Assembly: GCA_963826975.1 (NCBI GenBank)
Contig: CAWGZJ010000011.1
Location: 434,001-498,000 of the forward strand
Direction: 5' to 3'
DNA length: 64,000 nucleotides
Origin: Palsa-883 sp963826975
GTDB lineage: Bacteria; Pseudomonadota; Alphaproteobacteria; Acetobacterales; Acetobacteraceae
Shown: piece by piece, positions 35,303 through 44,070 of the stretch
Layout of the letters: the number at the start of each line of letters is the position of its first letter
Position numbering within the stretch: the stretch's first letter is position 1
Notes under the pieces: generated by a model
What the model was told of the DNA's origin: nothing
Databases searched by the model: none
What the model saw: only the letters and a program-made list of their open reading frames with translations
Program-made: the position numbers and the translations under genes

Positions 35303-36349
35303 ATGCACCCGAGATCCTTCCGCGCGGCCCTGACGGCCGCTGCATTTTTGCTGCCGATGCTGCCGGCGCTGAGCTTCGCCGCCCCGCCCGGTCCCCGGGC
35401 CGAAGCCGCACCGCCCGGTCCCCGGGCCGAAGCCGTACAGCCCGCTGCCGAGGCCGAAATGTTTCCGCCCTGGCAGCACGGGACGAACAACGATGCCACG
35501 AACCGCGGCTTCGAGTTCACGGTTCCTCAGGTCGACGATCTGGCCGATTTCCACGGCGACATCACCGATCCGAAGCTCGTGCTCTATGTCGGCGGCAACT
35601 ATTTCTTCGCGATGGCGCCGCTGGCACGGGCGTTCGAGAAGGCACATCCTGACTACAAGGGTCGCATCTATTGGGAGACCATTCCGCCGGGGCTGCTGGT
35701 CAAGCAGATCGCGGCGGACGGCACCATCACCTCGGGGAACATGACCTGGACGGCCAAGCCGGACGCCTACTTTGCCGGCCTCAAGAAGGTTGACGCGCTG
35801 ATCGGTCAGGGACTGCTGATTGGCCCGGCCGTGCCGTACGCAACCAACACACTCACGATCATGGTGCCCAAGGACAACCCCGGCCATGTGACCGGTCTGG
35901 CCGATCTTGGGAAGCCCGGTATCCGTCTCGCCATGCCTAACCCCGAATTCGAAGGCATTGCGCGGCAGATCGAGGCGTCGCTGAAGAAGGCTGGCGGGCA
36001 GGCGCTCGCCGATGCGGTCTACCGGGCCAAAGTGGCTGACGGCAGCACCATCCTCACGCATATCCACCATCGTCAGACACCACTCTCTCTGATGCAGGGG
36101 CGTGCCGAGGCAGGGGTCACGTGGCAATCCGAAGCGATGTTCCAGGCGCAGGCGGGACATCCGATTGCATATGTCGACATCCCGGCCAGCCAGAACACAA
36201 CGGCGATATATGCCGGCGCGATGGTGAAGGGTGCGCCACACAAGCAGGCGGCGAGGCTCTGGCTTGCTTTCATCCACTCCCCGCAGGCGCTGTCGATCTT
36301 CGAGCGCTACGGGTTCAAGCCATACGCCGGCAAGGCAACGACCGGCTGA
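35303..36349 (+). CDS. periplasmic substrate-binding protein (ModA/sulfate-binding-like) of the DoxDA operon
   Basis: 348 residues with a signal peptide (FRAALTAAAFLLPMLPALSFA) followed by a duplicated APPGPRAEA linker from a 27-base repeat. The mature domain, KLVLYVGGNYFFAMAPLARA onwards, has the type-2 binding-protein fold seen in molybdate, sulfate and related carriers (TLTIMVPKDNPGHVTGLADL). No ABC permease or ATPase is adjacent, so it may bind a sulfur compound for the neighbouring oxidase rather than feed an importer. Start ATG 35303 gives the signal peptide. Confidence 0.78.
   Translation: MHPRSFRAALTAAAFLLPMLPALSFAAPPGPRAEAAPPGPRAEAVQPAAEAEMFPPWQHGTNNDATNRGFEFTVPQVDDLADFHGDITDPKLVLYVGGNYFFAMAPLARAFEKAHPDYKGRIYWETIPPGLLVKQIAADGTITSGNMTWTAKPDAYFAGLKKVDALIGQGLLIGPAVPYATNTLTIMVPKDNPGHVTGLADLGKPGIRLAMPNPEFEGIARQIEASLKKAGGQALADAVYRAKVADGSTILTHIHHRQTPLSLMQGRAEAGVTWQSEAMFQAQAGHPIAYVDIPASQNTTAIYAGAMVKGAPHKQAARLWLAFIHSPQALSIFERYGFKPYAGKATTG
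35382..35435. repeat. in-frame 27-bp duplication in the binding-protein gene
   Basis: Two units of CCGCCCGGTCCCCGGGCC plus GAAGCC encode PPGPRAEA twice, just after the signal peptide cleavage region. Confidence 0.8.
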
Positions 36350-36354
36350 ACCAC

Positions 36355-36415
36355 GTGACCTTATCGCGGCTGAGCCGCGTGACCTTATCGCGGCTGAGCC
36401 GCGTGACCTTATCGC
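36355..36415. repeat. 24-bp tandem repeat between the binding protein and DoxDA genes
   Basis: GTGACCTTATCGC occurs at 36355, 36379 and 36403, the first two each followed by GGCTGAGCCGC. Each full unit contains a small GCGGCTGAGCCGC palindrome, so the spacer can form stacked hairpins between the two genes and may tune their relative expression. Confidence 0.85.
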
Positions 36416-36428
36416 ATAGGAGCGAGAC

Positions 36429-37520
36429 ATGTCTGCAACCACATTCACGCGCATTGCCGAGCATGCGCCAGCCATCCCCGAGGCAGGACGTGACTGGCGC
36501 ATGGCCGCCATCGCGCTGCTGTCGATCCGCTTCATCCAGGGCTTCATCTATTGGGGCGGCGGCTCGCGCCGCTTCATCTACGCACCCTCCAAGCTGGACC
36601 CGGGCGCGCCGAGTTGGATGGCGAACAAGTTCCAGACAGCGATGCCGGGAGCGCTGTTCGGCACTGATCATCTGGTCAGCTTCCTGTTGACGCATTTCTA
36701 TCTGCTTTATGCCGGCGTCATTCTGTTCAGTGCTGCCGAGTTGATCGTCGGGGCGATGCTCATGACGGGGCTGCTGACTCGCGTTGCGGCGTTGTTCTCC
36801 ATGGGCTTCTCGGTGCTGCTGATGGCGATGTTCGGTTGGCAGGGCGCCACCTGCATCGACGAATGGACGATGGCGGCCTGCAATCTTGCGATGGGTGCGG
36901 GCCTGCTGCTCGGGGGCAGCGGCGCCTATTCGCTCGACAACGTCCTGCTTCATCGCAAGCCGGCCCTGGCGGAAAGACCTTGGTTTCGCTGGATGTCGGG
37001 CAGCCTGCCATTGCCTCAGAGCGATGGCGGCTTCAGGAAGCTGGCGTTTGCTGTGCTCGCGTTTGTCGTGGTCTTCAACGTCGGCACCTATAACTACTAT
37101 CGCGGTTCCGTGTTGACGCCTTTCCACGGCGGGCCGGTCAGCCCGACCAAGCATCACCTGACGTTGAGCCGGGCGGAACTTCTGCCCGACGGCAGCGTGC
37201 GTTTCCACGTGTATCTTGATGGCGGCACGCCGGAGGCCCCGGTGCATGTGGTCGCCGCTGATCTGCTGGACAGCAATAAGCACTCTGTCGCGCATTGGAA
37301 TGCAGCCCTGCTGTCCAAACTGCCGAAGACTGCTTTCGCCAACGACTATGCGTACAACAAGTTCGGGCCGGGCGCTTTTGGGATACGAGCCAAGATGGGA
37401 GCCGCCGCCACTTTGACGTTGCCCGTGCCCGCGTCCGCGTCCGAAACAACCAACGGTGCGAGGTACGTGCAGTTGACCGATGTAGACGGCAGCACTTTCA
37501 CCGCGACACTTGGGCAGTAG
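36429..37520 (+). CDS. doxDA: fused DoxD-DoxA thiosulfate:quinone oxidoreductase
   Basis: 363 residues joining both subunits of thiosulfate:quinone oxidoreductase. The N-terminal DoxD part has four membrane helices (LLSIRFIQGFIYWGGGSRRF; HFYLLYAGVILFSAAELIVG). The C-terminal DoxA-like domain after one further helix (FAVLAFVVVFNVGTYNYYRG) is periplasmic, from SRAELLPDGSVRFHVYLDGG to the end. It would oxidise thiosulfate to tetrathionate and pass electrons to quinone. Fused forms are known in bacteria. It closes the operon with the DsrE-like and binding proteins; AGGAG precedes the ATG. Confidence 0.85.
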   Translation: MSATTFTRIAEHAPAIPEAGRDWRMAAIALLSIRFIQGFIYWGGGSRRFIYAPSKLDPGAPSWMANKFQTAMPGALFGTDHLVSFLLTHFYLLYAGVILFSAAELIVGAMLMTGLLTRVAALFSMGFSVLLMAMFGWQGATCIDEWTMAACNLAMGAGLLLGGSGAYSLDNVLLHRKPALAERPWFRWMSGSLPLPQSDGGFRKLAFAVLAFVVVFNVGTYNYYRGSVLTPFHGGPVSPTKHHLTLSRAELLPDGSVRFHVYLDGGTPEAPVHVVAADLLDSNKHSVAHWNAALLSKLPKTAFANDYAYNKFGPGAFGIRAKMGAAATLTLPVPASASETTNGARYVQLTDVDGSTFTATLGQ

Positions 37521-37624
37521 CCTCGGTCCAGACGCAACGGTTTCGAGAACAACTCCATCATTGCCATGGCATGGCTCGGCGACGATGGGTGGTGAGCGGT
37601 CCTGGCGCCTGTCAGGACCGCCTG

Positions 37625-38188
37625 TCACTCGGCGGGTGCGACCCGGTCGTGGGTCGACACAGGCGCCATCGCCTCGAACACGCCGTCACGTCGAATTAGC
37701 GCATGAAACAGCGCCGCCGCGACATGCAACAGGATCAGCGCAAAGAACGCGAAGGCAAGGTAGAAATGCGCGTTCCACAGCAGCGTGTGCAGGCTGTCGC
37801 TCTGCGGCAGGATCGCAGGAAGGTGCACGCCCCCGAACAGCACGACCGGGTAGGCCGCCGCCGACAGCATTCCCCAGCCGATCAGCGGCATGCCGATCAT
37901 CAGGACGTAGAACGCGTAATGCGACAGGTGGGCCGCGAGCTTCATCGGCTCCGGCAGGTCGACCGGCAGCGACGGCGCACCGTAGCCCAGGCGCACCACC
38001 AGGCGGATCAGCGCGAGCACCAGAATGGTGATGCCGAGCGGTTTGTGGATCGAAACGAGCGTCAGATATTTCGGCATGACGGTGGACACCATGCCCACGC
38101 CGATGAACAGCATGGCCAGGATGCAGACCGCCATCAGCCAGTGCAGCAGGCGCTGCGGCATGGTGAAGCGCGTGCGAACCGCGTTCAC
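37625..38188 (-). CDS. cytochrome b561-family membrane protein
   Basis: 187 residues with four helices and the family histidines: RLLHWLMAVCILAMLFIGVG, VSIHKPLGITILVLALIRLV, KLAAHLSHYAFYVLMIGMPL and LLHVAAALFHALIRRDG. Expected to bind two b-type haems and pass electrons from quinol across the membrane. Its start overlaps the peroxidase gene's stop by four bases, so it probably supplies electrons to that periplasmic enzyme. Confidence 0.9.
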   Translation of the reverse strand: MNAVRTRFTMPQRLLHWLMAVCILAMLFIGVGMVSTVMPKYLTLVSIHKPLGITILVLALIRLVVRLGYGAPSLPVDLPEPMKLAAHLSHYAFYVLMIGMPLIGWGMLSAAAYPVVLFGGVHLPAILPQSDSLHTLLWNAHFYLAFAFFALILLHVAAALFHALIRRDGVFEAMAPVSTHDRVAPAE

Positions 38189-39243
38189 GGCTTGGCTCCC
38201 GTCGTTGTTCGGGGATAGTCCCGCGCCTCGGCCGTGCGACGGTCATATGATTTCGCGTAGGCCGACGAACGAGCGGCCGGGAACGGGTCGTCCGAGGTCC
38301 GTATGCCGGTCGGCAGGACGGTCGGATCGAAGTTGATATCGCGGCACGGGCCGTCCGCTTCGGCTTCAATCTGCTGGACGGTAAGCGTGCCGACCTCGAC
38401 GGTGCGGCGATCTTCCGGCCAGGCCTTGCTGGGGTCCGCGGTGGGATCACCCGGATTGGCAACGGTTATCACCATGGTCCAGCGCTGCGGCGCGGCGCGG
38501 ACCCGGTCAGTGATCTCCTGCTCGAGGAAGTCGGGGCCACGCTTCGCAAGATCATCGGGCGAGACCGAAACCGGTTGCGCCGCCGGCAGGAGCGACCATC
38601 GCACCGCATGCTGCGCGCCGGAATTGTCGACGAAGATGAAGCTGTCGAGGCTGTTGAACCGCTCTTCCGCATAGCTGCCGGTCCATGGAGCGCTTTTGGC
38701 CCATGCGCCGAACGCCGCGATCTCGGGGTGCGCGCCGGCGAACGTCTTCATCGCGTTCGGGTCCTTGCTCGCCGAGGCGAGCAGCAGGTCGTAAAAGGCC
38801 TGCGGCGTCGATACCGCAAAGAATGGGGGATCGATCATCGCGGTGCGCCATTGCTGCCCGTCCGGCGTTGAGATCCGCAGTCCCAGGCCGCGCACCCGGA
38901 CCGTCGGATCCGGCGCATCCGGATTGGCGGTGGCGAGGTTGAAGCGCCCGAGGGCCGGGTACTGGCCGCGGGTGAAAACCTGAGCCTGCGAAAGCGCCGA
39001 TCCGGCCCCATTCGATTCAAAGGTGCCGGTGAAGCAGATGCCCTTGGCGTGGTTTTTGCGATGGCCGAGTGGCACGCCACCGGGTGGCGTGAACGCATCC
39101 ACGATCTTGTCCGGCGTGAGGCGCTGGGGCGAGAACCATCCCGCCGTGTAGGCGAAGGCAGCGGCAGAGACACCGATGACTGCCGCGATCAGGACCAATG
39201 ACCCAAACACGGAACGCGCAGGCGGCCGGTGCGGCTGGAGCAT
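38185..39243 (-). CDS. catalase-related peroxidase (SrpA-like)
   Basis: About 352 residues. An N-terminal membrane anchor or signal (SVFGSLVLIAAVIGVSAAAF) precedes a minimal catalase fold: the distal His in HRKNHAKGICFTGTF, PDPTVRVRGLGLRISTPDG, and a proximal RSSAYAKSYDRR segment whose Tyr is the likely haem ligand. Small catalase-like proteins of this kind act mainly as peroxidases. ATG 39241-39243 has GTGAGG close upstream; an ATG at 39300 adds 19 residues. It is coupled with cytochrome b561 downstream. Confidence 0.87.
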   Translation of the reverse strand: MLQPHRPPARSVFGSLVLIAAVIGVSAAAFAYTAGWFSPQRLTPDKIVDAFTPPGGVPLGHRKNHAKGICFTGTFESNGAGSALSQAQVFTRGQYPALGRFNLATANPDAPDPTVRVRGLGLRISTPDGQQWRTAMIDPPFFAVSTPQAFYDLLLASASKDPNAMKTFAGAHPEIAAFGAWAKSAPWTGSYAEERFNSLDSFIFVDNSGAQHAVRWSLLPAAQPVSVSPDDLAKRGPDFLEQEITDRVRAAPQRWTMVITVANPGDPTADPSKAWPEDRRTVEVGTLTVQQIEAEADGPCRDINFDPTVLPTGIRTSDDPFPAARSSAYAKSYDRRTAEARDYPRTTTGAKP

Positions 39244-39761
39244 TCGAACCTCACTGTCACGGTCGACAGGCTTTGAATTAAGTTTATCATTTCTGTGCAT
39301 CGTGACCAGTCTGCCGCCGCGGTCCGGTTTGGGCGGGGGCCGGGAGGCTCAGATTGAACCGCAACGCCGCGGCGGGGATGTGGGACGAGGTTCGGCCTTC
39401 GCGGCTGGGCGCGAGCTGATCCGGCAATTTCCAGGTGCGCTCCGCCGAAGGTATTTATAAAGTCAAGACGAGGTCAGGGTGTGACCGCGAAAGTCCGACC
39501 GGAACGGGTCTATTTACGTACGTTGCCGGTCAGGCCGGCATGCGCTGCTGCACCGATGCCCCTCGGCCGATCGACGAGGACTCGCTGATCCATTGCGGCG
39601 ACATGGTACGCTCGGGATCGAGAATCACGTCATCCCCGTCTCCGCACATGCGCGGATCGATACGGTCGCCAAGTCGTTACGATCGCCCCCCACGACGAAC
39701 CACAGCAAGCAGCAACCGACCCGACATTTCGACGACGCCAGGCCGCCAACCGTTTTCAGCA
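39244..39761. other. intergenic region
   Basis: 518 bases between the peroxidase promoter side and the YkgJ-like gene's stop. No gene, repeat or motif could be supported; several short frames look like chance openings in GC-rich sequence. Confidence 0.4.
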
Positions 39762-40379
39762 CTATGGATCAGGACCGTCCTCAGGTGTGGGCGCATGACT
39801 GCCCTTGGATGGCACCCCCTGCGCCAGGACAATCGGCTGGTCCATGTACGCACCGCCCATCAACAGCAAATGCAGATGGACCTTTCTTAGCTCACGCAGC
39901 AGGGTCGCTGGCTGCCCCCGGTCCGCCGGTTCCTTCAGGTCCTCGTTGAGCAGCATCCGCGCGCCGCCTCGTCCGGGCCCGCCAGACAGACAGAGGAAGC
40001 TGGCGATGTTGGCGCGGATGGCGTGGCAGAGCATCTCGGCCAGCCCCTGCGCCTTCAGCCCGGCCTGGCTGAGCAGTGCGACCTCCAGGCCAACATGCGG
40101 ATCGTACCCAGCAGGGAGATCGTCCTGGGTCGGGCAGATCAGCACGTCCGACCGGTCGGGACGCAGGCTCTCGCCGATCCAGTCCAGTTGCCGCCAGCCG
40201 CAAAACCAGGTGCGGCACACCAGCGGCCGCGTCGGGTAGATCGTGCAGCCCTGGCCGACGACGCAATGCGGGCAGACATGACCGGCGAGCTTCCGCAGCT
40301 CCAGTTGGTCGATCGTCAGCTCCACGCAGCAGGCAGTGCAGGTCCCGCACTCCCGCCCACCGACGAGCGTCATCGCCAT
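39762..40379 (-). CDS. YkgJ-family cysteine-cluster protein
   Basis: 205 residues with the zinc/iron-chelating cysteine cluster: GRECGTCTACCVELTID, then HVCPHCVVGQGCTIYPTRP and LVCRTWFCGWRQLD. This matches the YkgJ/CxxCxxCC family, proposed to bind Zn or Fe-S. Start ATG 40377-40379 puts the first Cys pair near residue 11; the frame remains open upstream but without similarity. No neighbour suggests a pathway. Confidence 0.82.
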   Translation of the reverse strand: MAMTLVGGRECGTCTACCVELTIDQLELRKLAGHVCPHCVVGQGCTIYPTRPLVCRTWFCGWRQLDWIGESLRPDRSDVLICPTQDDLPAGYDPHVGLEVALLSQAGLKAQGLAEMLCHAIRANIASFLCLSGGPGRGGARMLLNEDLKEPADRGQPATLLRELRKVHLHLLLMGGAYMDQPIVLAQGVPSKGSHAPTPEDGPDP

Positions 40380-40710
40380 CCGTCCCACCTTTCCATCACG
40401 CCGGTCCACCATGCTGGCGCGCCACCGTAGCCACGTCGATCGGCATGATCCAGCACACGCTGCGCTGGAACTGACACCGCGATCAGCACCGTTTACGCGC
40501 AGGCCCCACAGCTCGTCCGCGATTTGGCCACCCGAGCCAACATTTCCCATGGTGCCATTCGAACGCGATTTGTTGCTGCGCAGCGGTGATTCGTTGCGGC
40601 CACCCACAGGACATCGAGAACTTGTTCCGGGGGCGGCGGTGATCGTGCTCACGCATTTTTCTCTTGCTGCCTCTCGCGCGCGCGAGCAGATTCCTCAGCC
40701 TTTCGCGCGG
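40380..40710. other. intergenic region
   Basis: 331 bases with no supported gene. The GC content falls toward the right end, where the low-GC membrane-protein gene begins. Confidence 0.4.
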
Positions 40711-41205
40711 TCAGGAATGAAGAAAGTAGAGCGGCCGCCAAGGTATTATCCTGATCAACCAAAGGTGGACAATTTCATAGAAAAATATTGCAAAAGCCAA
40801 CGATAGAAAATTTCCTATCGCATACGTATAGAAGATTTCTAGAAGATCGTGTCGGGCAACGACGGGCTTTGGCGCCGCAGCGCCTGCGCCATCGGTCTGC
40901 GGCACCGCTTCCGGCGCCATGCTAAGCCAAGTAAAGAATGCCTTGAACAATAAGACAGAGCCAATGAACTCGCGGTGTGTCGACGAGAGACAATATATGT
41001 ATAAAGTCTGTTCAATAATCCCTACGCCAGCTGATGCCGCGACACGTGAGACGGGAATACCCGGTGCAGATAACCACCAATACAACCTTATCGTCCACGG
41101 AACTATCGGTAACCCAAAGACTTTCGCTCCAACCGGTATTCTCACATTGAAAATCAGAACCAGAGCCAGTGCATAACCGAACTCCGAAACCGGATCATGC
41201 GTCAT
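40711..41205 (-). CDS. hypothetical integral membrane protein, low GC
   Basis: 164 residues with about four hydrophobic segments (EFGYALALVLIFNVRIPVGA; AGVGIIEQTLYIYCLSS; GSVLLFKAFFTWLSMA; GNFLSLAFAIFFYEIVHLWL). Not recognised. Codon use and GC (about 48 %) differ sharply from neighbours, which suggests recent acquisition. A terminal-inverted-repeat element starts 19 bases upstream of its start codon and may supply or disrupt its promoter. Confidence 0.6.
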   Translation of the reverse strand: MTHDPVSEFGYALALVLIFNVRIPVGAKVFGLPIVPWTIRLYWWLSAPGIPVSRVAASAGVGIIEQTLYIYCLSSTHREFIGSVLLFKAFFTWLSMAPEAVPQTDGAGAAAPKPVVARHDLLEIFYTYAIGNFLSLAFAIFFYEIVHLWLIRIIPWRPLYFLHS

Positions 41206-41223
41206 GCCACTTCCTTCCCATCC

Positions 41224-41404
41224 CTAGCCCGCATTTCTCATACTCTCGCGGGCGCTGGCTTGGTCCTTGCCGCGCCAGCAGGTTTTCGCGCTTTGCTTAC
41301 ACTCGTCGGGCCAATACACCCGGTATTGGCGGCGGCGCGAAAACCTGTTGGCACGACAATGTCCTGGGCCATCATCCCGCAACAGTATGAGAAATGCGGG
41401 CTAG
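41224..41404. mobile_element. 181-bp non-autonomous element with 21-bp perfect terminal inverted repeats
   Basis: The left end CTAGCCCGCATTTCTCAT (41224 onwards, 21 bases) is exactly the reverse complement of the right end at 41384-41404. A second inverted pair inside, GCCAGCAGGTTTTCGCGC (41274-41291) and GCGCGAAAACCTGTTGGC (41334-41351, one mismatch), makes it strongly foldable. No transposase is encoded, so it looks like a MITE or an IS remnant. The ends resemble what is known of IS1380-type termini from acetic-acid bacteria, but this is from memory and unchecked. CTAG at each end could be the target duplication. Confidence 0.75.
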
Positions 41405-41864
41405 CGCAAGTTGCTGAAGCTGTAGCAGAAGGGCTGAGCGCACGACACCACCAGGCGCCGGGATGACATCCCAGCCGAATTAGCGCGTGATAATCCGGTT
41501 TATCGCGCGCCGTCTATGTCAGAGGGCACGGATCGCCGGCGACTGCCAATTCCATGCAGCCGACTTATATCCGGGGCGGCAGTTACGTCTGCCGCAGCTT
41601 GCCAACCACCCGAGCTTTTTGCCAAACCTCAATGCCGGGATGGTCGCATAGCACCGTGGCGGCCTGGGCGAGCGCGTCTTCATCGTCCGCGCACGCATGG
41701 CAAATCCGCTTTTGGGTCCAAGGCGGACACTGTGAGGCATTCGCGGTGGCTACATATGATAGTGTCCATTCCCCATATCGCGCGACCCTGCGCCGATTCC
41801 CTTTTCTCCTGCGATCCGCAGCCACTCGGCGGTATGTTCAGCGCCAAGCAACAGGAGAACAGCC
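41405..41864. other. spacer with gene remnants
   Basis: No intact gene is supported. A minus-strand segment (41583-41705) reads CHACADDEDALAQAATVLCD then HPGIEVWQKARVVGKL, like the C-terminal half of a small conserved protein of about 70 residues; its upstream part is not in frame. It is probably debris. Confidence 0.35.
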
Positions 41865-42134
41865 GTGACTCTTCTAGCTGAGAATATCTACAGGAGCTCC
41901 AATGGCGATCGCTGGCGCCTGATCCGCGATACCACCACGGGGCGCGTGTTCGTTCGGCACGAACCCAATCCGTCGTCTGGCGGCCGTGTGACTGACACGG
42001 ATGTCGAAGAGTTCCTCAGCGTGGACGGCCCCGGTCCGGAATTTGCTGCACTGCGTCATATTCTCGAAAGGCCAGCGACGGACGAGCAGGGGGTCGCGCG
42101 AGCGGGCGCGCCCACCACCAGCTCGACGCTTTAG
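41865..42134 (+). CDS. small conserved hypothetical protein
   Basis: 89 residues starting at GTG 41865 with AGGAGA eight bases upstream. The sequence LLAENIYRSSNGDRWRLIRD, then VFVRHEPNPSSGGRVTDTDV and EEFLS, resembles a small conserved family found in Rhizobiales and Acetobacteraceae (recalled, not searched). Soluble, no signal. Function unknown. Confidence 0.7.
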   Translation: MTLLAENIYRSSNGDRWRLIRDTTTGRVFVRHEPNPSSGGRVTDTDVEEFLSVDGPGPEFAALRHILERPATDEQGVARAGAPTTSSTL

Positions 42135-42771
42135 GGCCAGAAACTACTCGGGGCCGTCTTCCTTCCCCGCGATTCTTGCGCCTGATAACTGTATCATTCG
42201 TAAGACACCGGACGGTGCGGTACCTGCGCCACCGCTTTCCCACCGCGGTTCCAGGAATGTCCGCTCCGGGCCAAATCCGGCTGTTCCGCCCAAGCGATTC
42301 GGCTGCCGCTGGCTTGTGTCGGCTGGTGGCATGCAAACTGCTGCTCCGCGCGCCGGACGGTGGCCGCGCATAACCGGTACATCGGCAAAAGTTAGCTGGC
42401 GTTTGCCAGGTAGTTAGTATAACTTATGATCCCAGACAAGCATTTTGACCTGGAGCCATCGCAGCATGAGCCTCCCCACCAAGGGCATTACCCTCGACGT
42501 TATCCGTGAGTCGATGCCGCCGTATCACCTCCGCCCCGACCTGCTGGCGGCCACGCTCGTCGCGCTATCCGCGCCACCGCCCGAGCGACGACCGCCTGGC
42601 GGCGGGCGCGGACCACGCGGAGGATGCAGGAGGTCTCCACGCTGATGCCGCCGAATGCGACGCAGGCGCGGCGGTCGCGGCCCGACCCTCACCCTCGTCG
42701 CTTCGCGGCTCGACCTTGGTCCGCTCGTCGCGGCCCAAGCCCGCGACGAGCGGGAGAGGTGTAGCAGGTCT
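42135..42771. other. spacer with a possible degraded small gene
   Basis: About 640 bases. From ATG 42466 a frame reads MSLPTKGITLDVIRESMPPY then HLRPDLLAATLVALSA. After an apparent shift near 42570, another frame reads AWRRARTTRRMQEVSTLMPP NATQA, a composition typical of short regulatory proteins. No single intact frame is found. The rest shows no motif. Confidence 0.35.
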
Positions 42772-43959
42772 TTACCCGCGCCCTTCCGACTGGCCCCCGG
42801 GCGCGTGGCGCCTGCCCTCCAGGTCGCGCACATGACCGTCCGGATCGAAATAATCCGGCCCGATCGGCACCTTGCCGTGCCCGCCCGGCAGATCCAGCAC
42901 ATAGGTCGGCCAGGCCAGCCCGGTGACGCGCCCGCGCAACCCCGCCAGCAGCCTGCGCCCCTCCTGGATCGGCACGTGAAACCGCGCCGTGCCGGGGGCG
43001 GGATCGAGCTGGTGCAGGTAGTACGGCTTCACCCGAGCGGTGAGCATGGCGCGGAACAGCGCCTCCAGCGCTGCTTCGCTGTCGTTCACCCCGCGCAGCA
43101 GTACCGACTGGCCCAGCAGCGGAATGCCCCGCGCCAACACGCGGCGCAGTGCCGCCCGCGCGGCATCGGTGAACTCGCGCGCGTGGTTGGCGTGCACCAC
43201 CAGCCACATCGACTTGGCGGTCTCCAGCGCGTGGGCCAGTGCCGGCGTCAGCCGCTCCGGGTCCGCCACCGGCACGCGCGTGTGCACGCGCAGCGTCTCG
43301 ATATGCGGGATCGCCGACAGCGCCGCGACGATCTCGCGCAGCCGGCGCGGCGACAGCATCAGCGGATCGCCGCCGGTCAGGATCACCTCGCGGATCGCCG
43401 GCCGTGCGCGGAACCAGTCATACGCGGCGGCGAGTTCCGCATCGCTCAGCAGGCCGCCATCCGGCCCGACCTGTTCGCGGCGGAAGCAGAAGCGGCAATA
43501 GACCGGACAGACCAGGAGCGGTTTCAGCAGGGCGCGGTCCGCATAGCGGTGCACCACGCCCTTGATCGGCGTCAGTGCCTGATCGGCGATCGGATCGGGG
43601 CTTTCATGCGGCGCGGTGATCAGCTCCGCCGGGTCGGGCAGGAACTGCCGGGCGATCGGATCGTCGAGCCAGGAGTTCCCCGGGTCGTTCCCTGGGTCGA
43701 TCCGAGGCTCGATTGCACGGTCGAGCCCAGGCTCGTTCGCACAGTCGTTCGCACGGTCGAACCCTGGGGCGATCCGACGGTCGAACCCCGGGGAAATCAG
43801 TGCCCGCATCGCCGGCGTGACCGCCACCGCGTAGCGCCGTGCCACAGCGGCCGCCGCGTCCCGCCCGCCGGGCGTGATCAGGCCGGCCGACACCAGCGCA
43901 TCGGCCGTCCGCAGGGTTCGTGCATCAGGCGTGGCGCCGTCCGGCATGGGCCAGCACAT
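42772..43959 (-). CDS. epmB: KamA-family radical-SAM protein, EF-P (R)-beta-lysine synthase-like (EpmB)
   Basis: 395 residues. The radical-SAM cluster motif CPVYCRFCFRRE gives Cys151, Cys155 and Cys158, followed by REVILTGGDPLMLSPRRLRE and VHTRVPVADPERL, typical of lysine-2,3-aminomutase-like enzymes. Given efp and an epmA-like gene in the same window, conversion of alpha-lysine to beta-lysine for EF-P is the likely role rather than lysine fermentation. Residues 56-96 are an unusual Asp/Pro-rich insert encoded by a degenerate DNA repeat. The start could also be the Met at residue 5. Confidence 0.82.
   Translation of the reverse strand: MCWPMPDGATPDARTLRTADALVSAGLITPGGRDAAAAVARRYAVAVTPAMRALISPGFDRRIAPGFDRANDCANEPGLDRAIEPRIDPGNDPGNSWLDDPIARQFLPDPAELITAPHESPDPIADQALTPIKGVVHRYADRALLKPLLVCPVYCRFCFRREQVGPDGGLLSDAELAAAYDWFRARPAIREVILTGGDPLMLSPRRLREIVAALSAIPHIETLRVHTRVPVADPERLTPALAHALETAKSMWLVVHANHAREFTDAARAALRRVLARGIPLLGQSVLLRGVNDSEAALEALFRAMLTARVKPYYLHQLDPAPGTARFHVPIQEGRRLLAGLRGRVTGLAWPTYVLDLPGGHGKVPIGPDYFDPDGHVRDLEGRRHAPGGQSEGRG
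43690..43805. repeat. degenerate tandem repeat inside the EpmB-like gene
   Basis: Imperfect units around GGTCGAACCCTGGGGCGAT and GGCTCGATTGCACGGTCG recur about every 18-30 bases. On the coding strand they give alternating FDRAI/PGFDR/DPGN residues not expected in this enzyme family. Confidence 0.6.
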
Positions 43960-44070
43960 AATCCGGCCGCCGCTCCCTGGCCAGGGCCACCGCGTTTACC
44001 GATCCGTAACGCGGTTGCCCGACTCTGCCCCCGGCGCCGACGAGCGGACCCCCCCTATCGGACCCGATGC

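Noticed and set aside
42772..43959. Lysine-fermentation aminomutase
   Set aside because: No other fermentation genes are present, while efp and an epmA-like gene are; the EF-P role is more likely.
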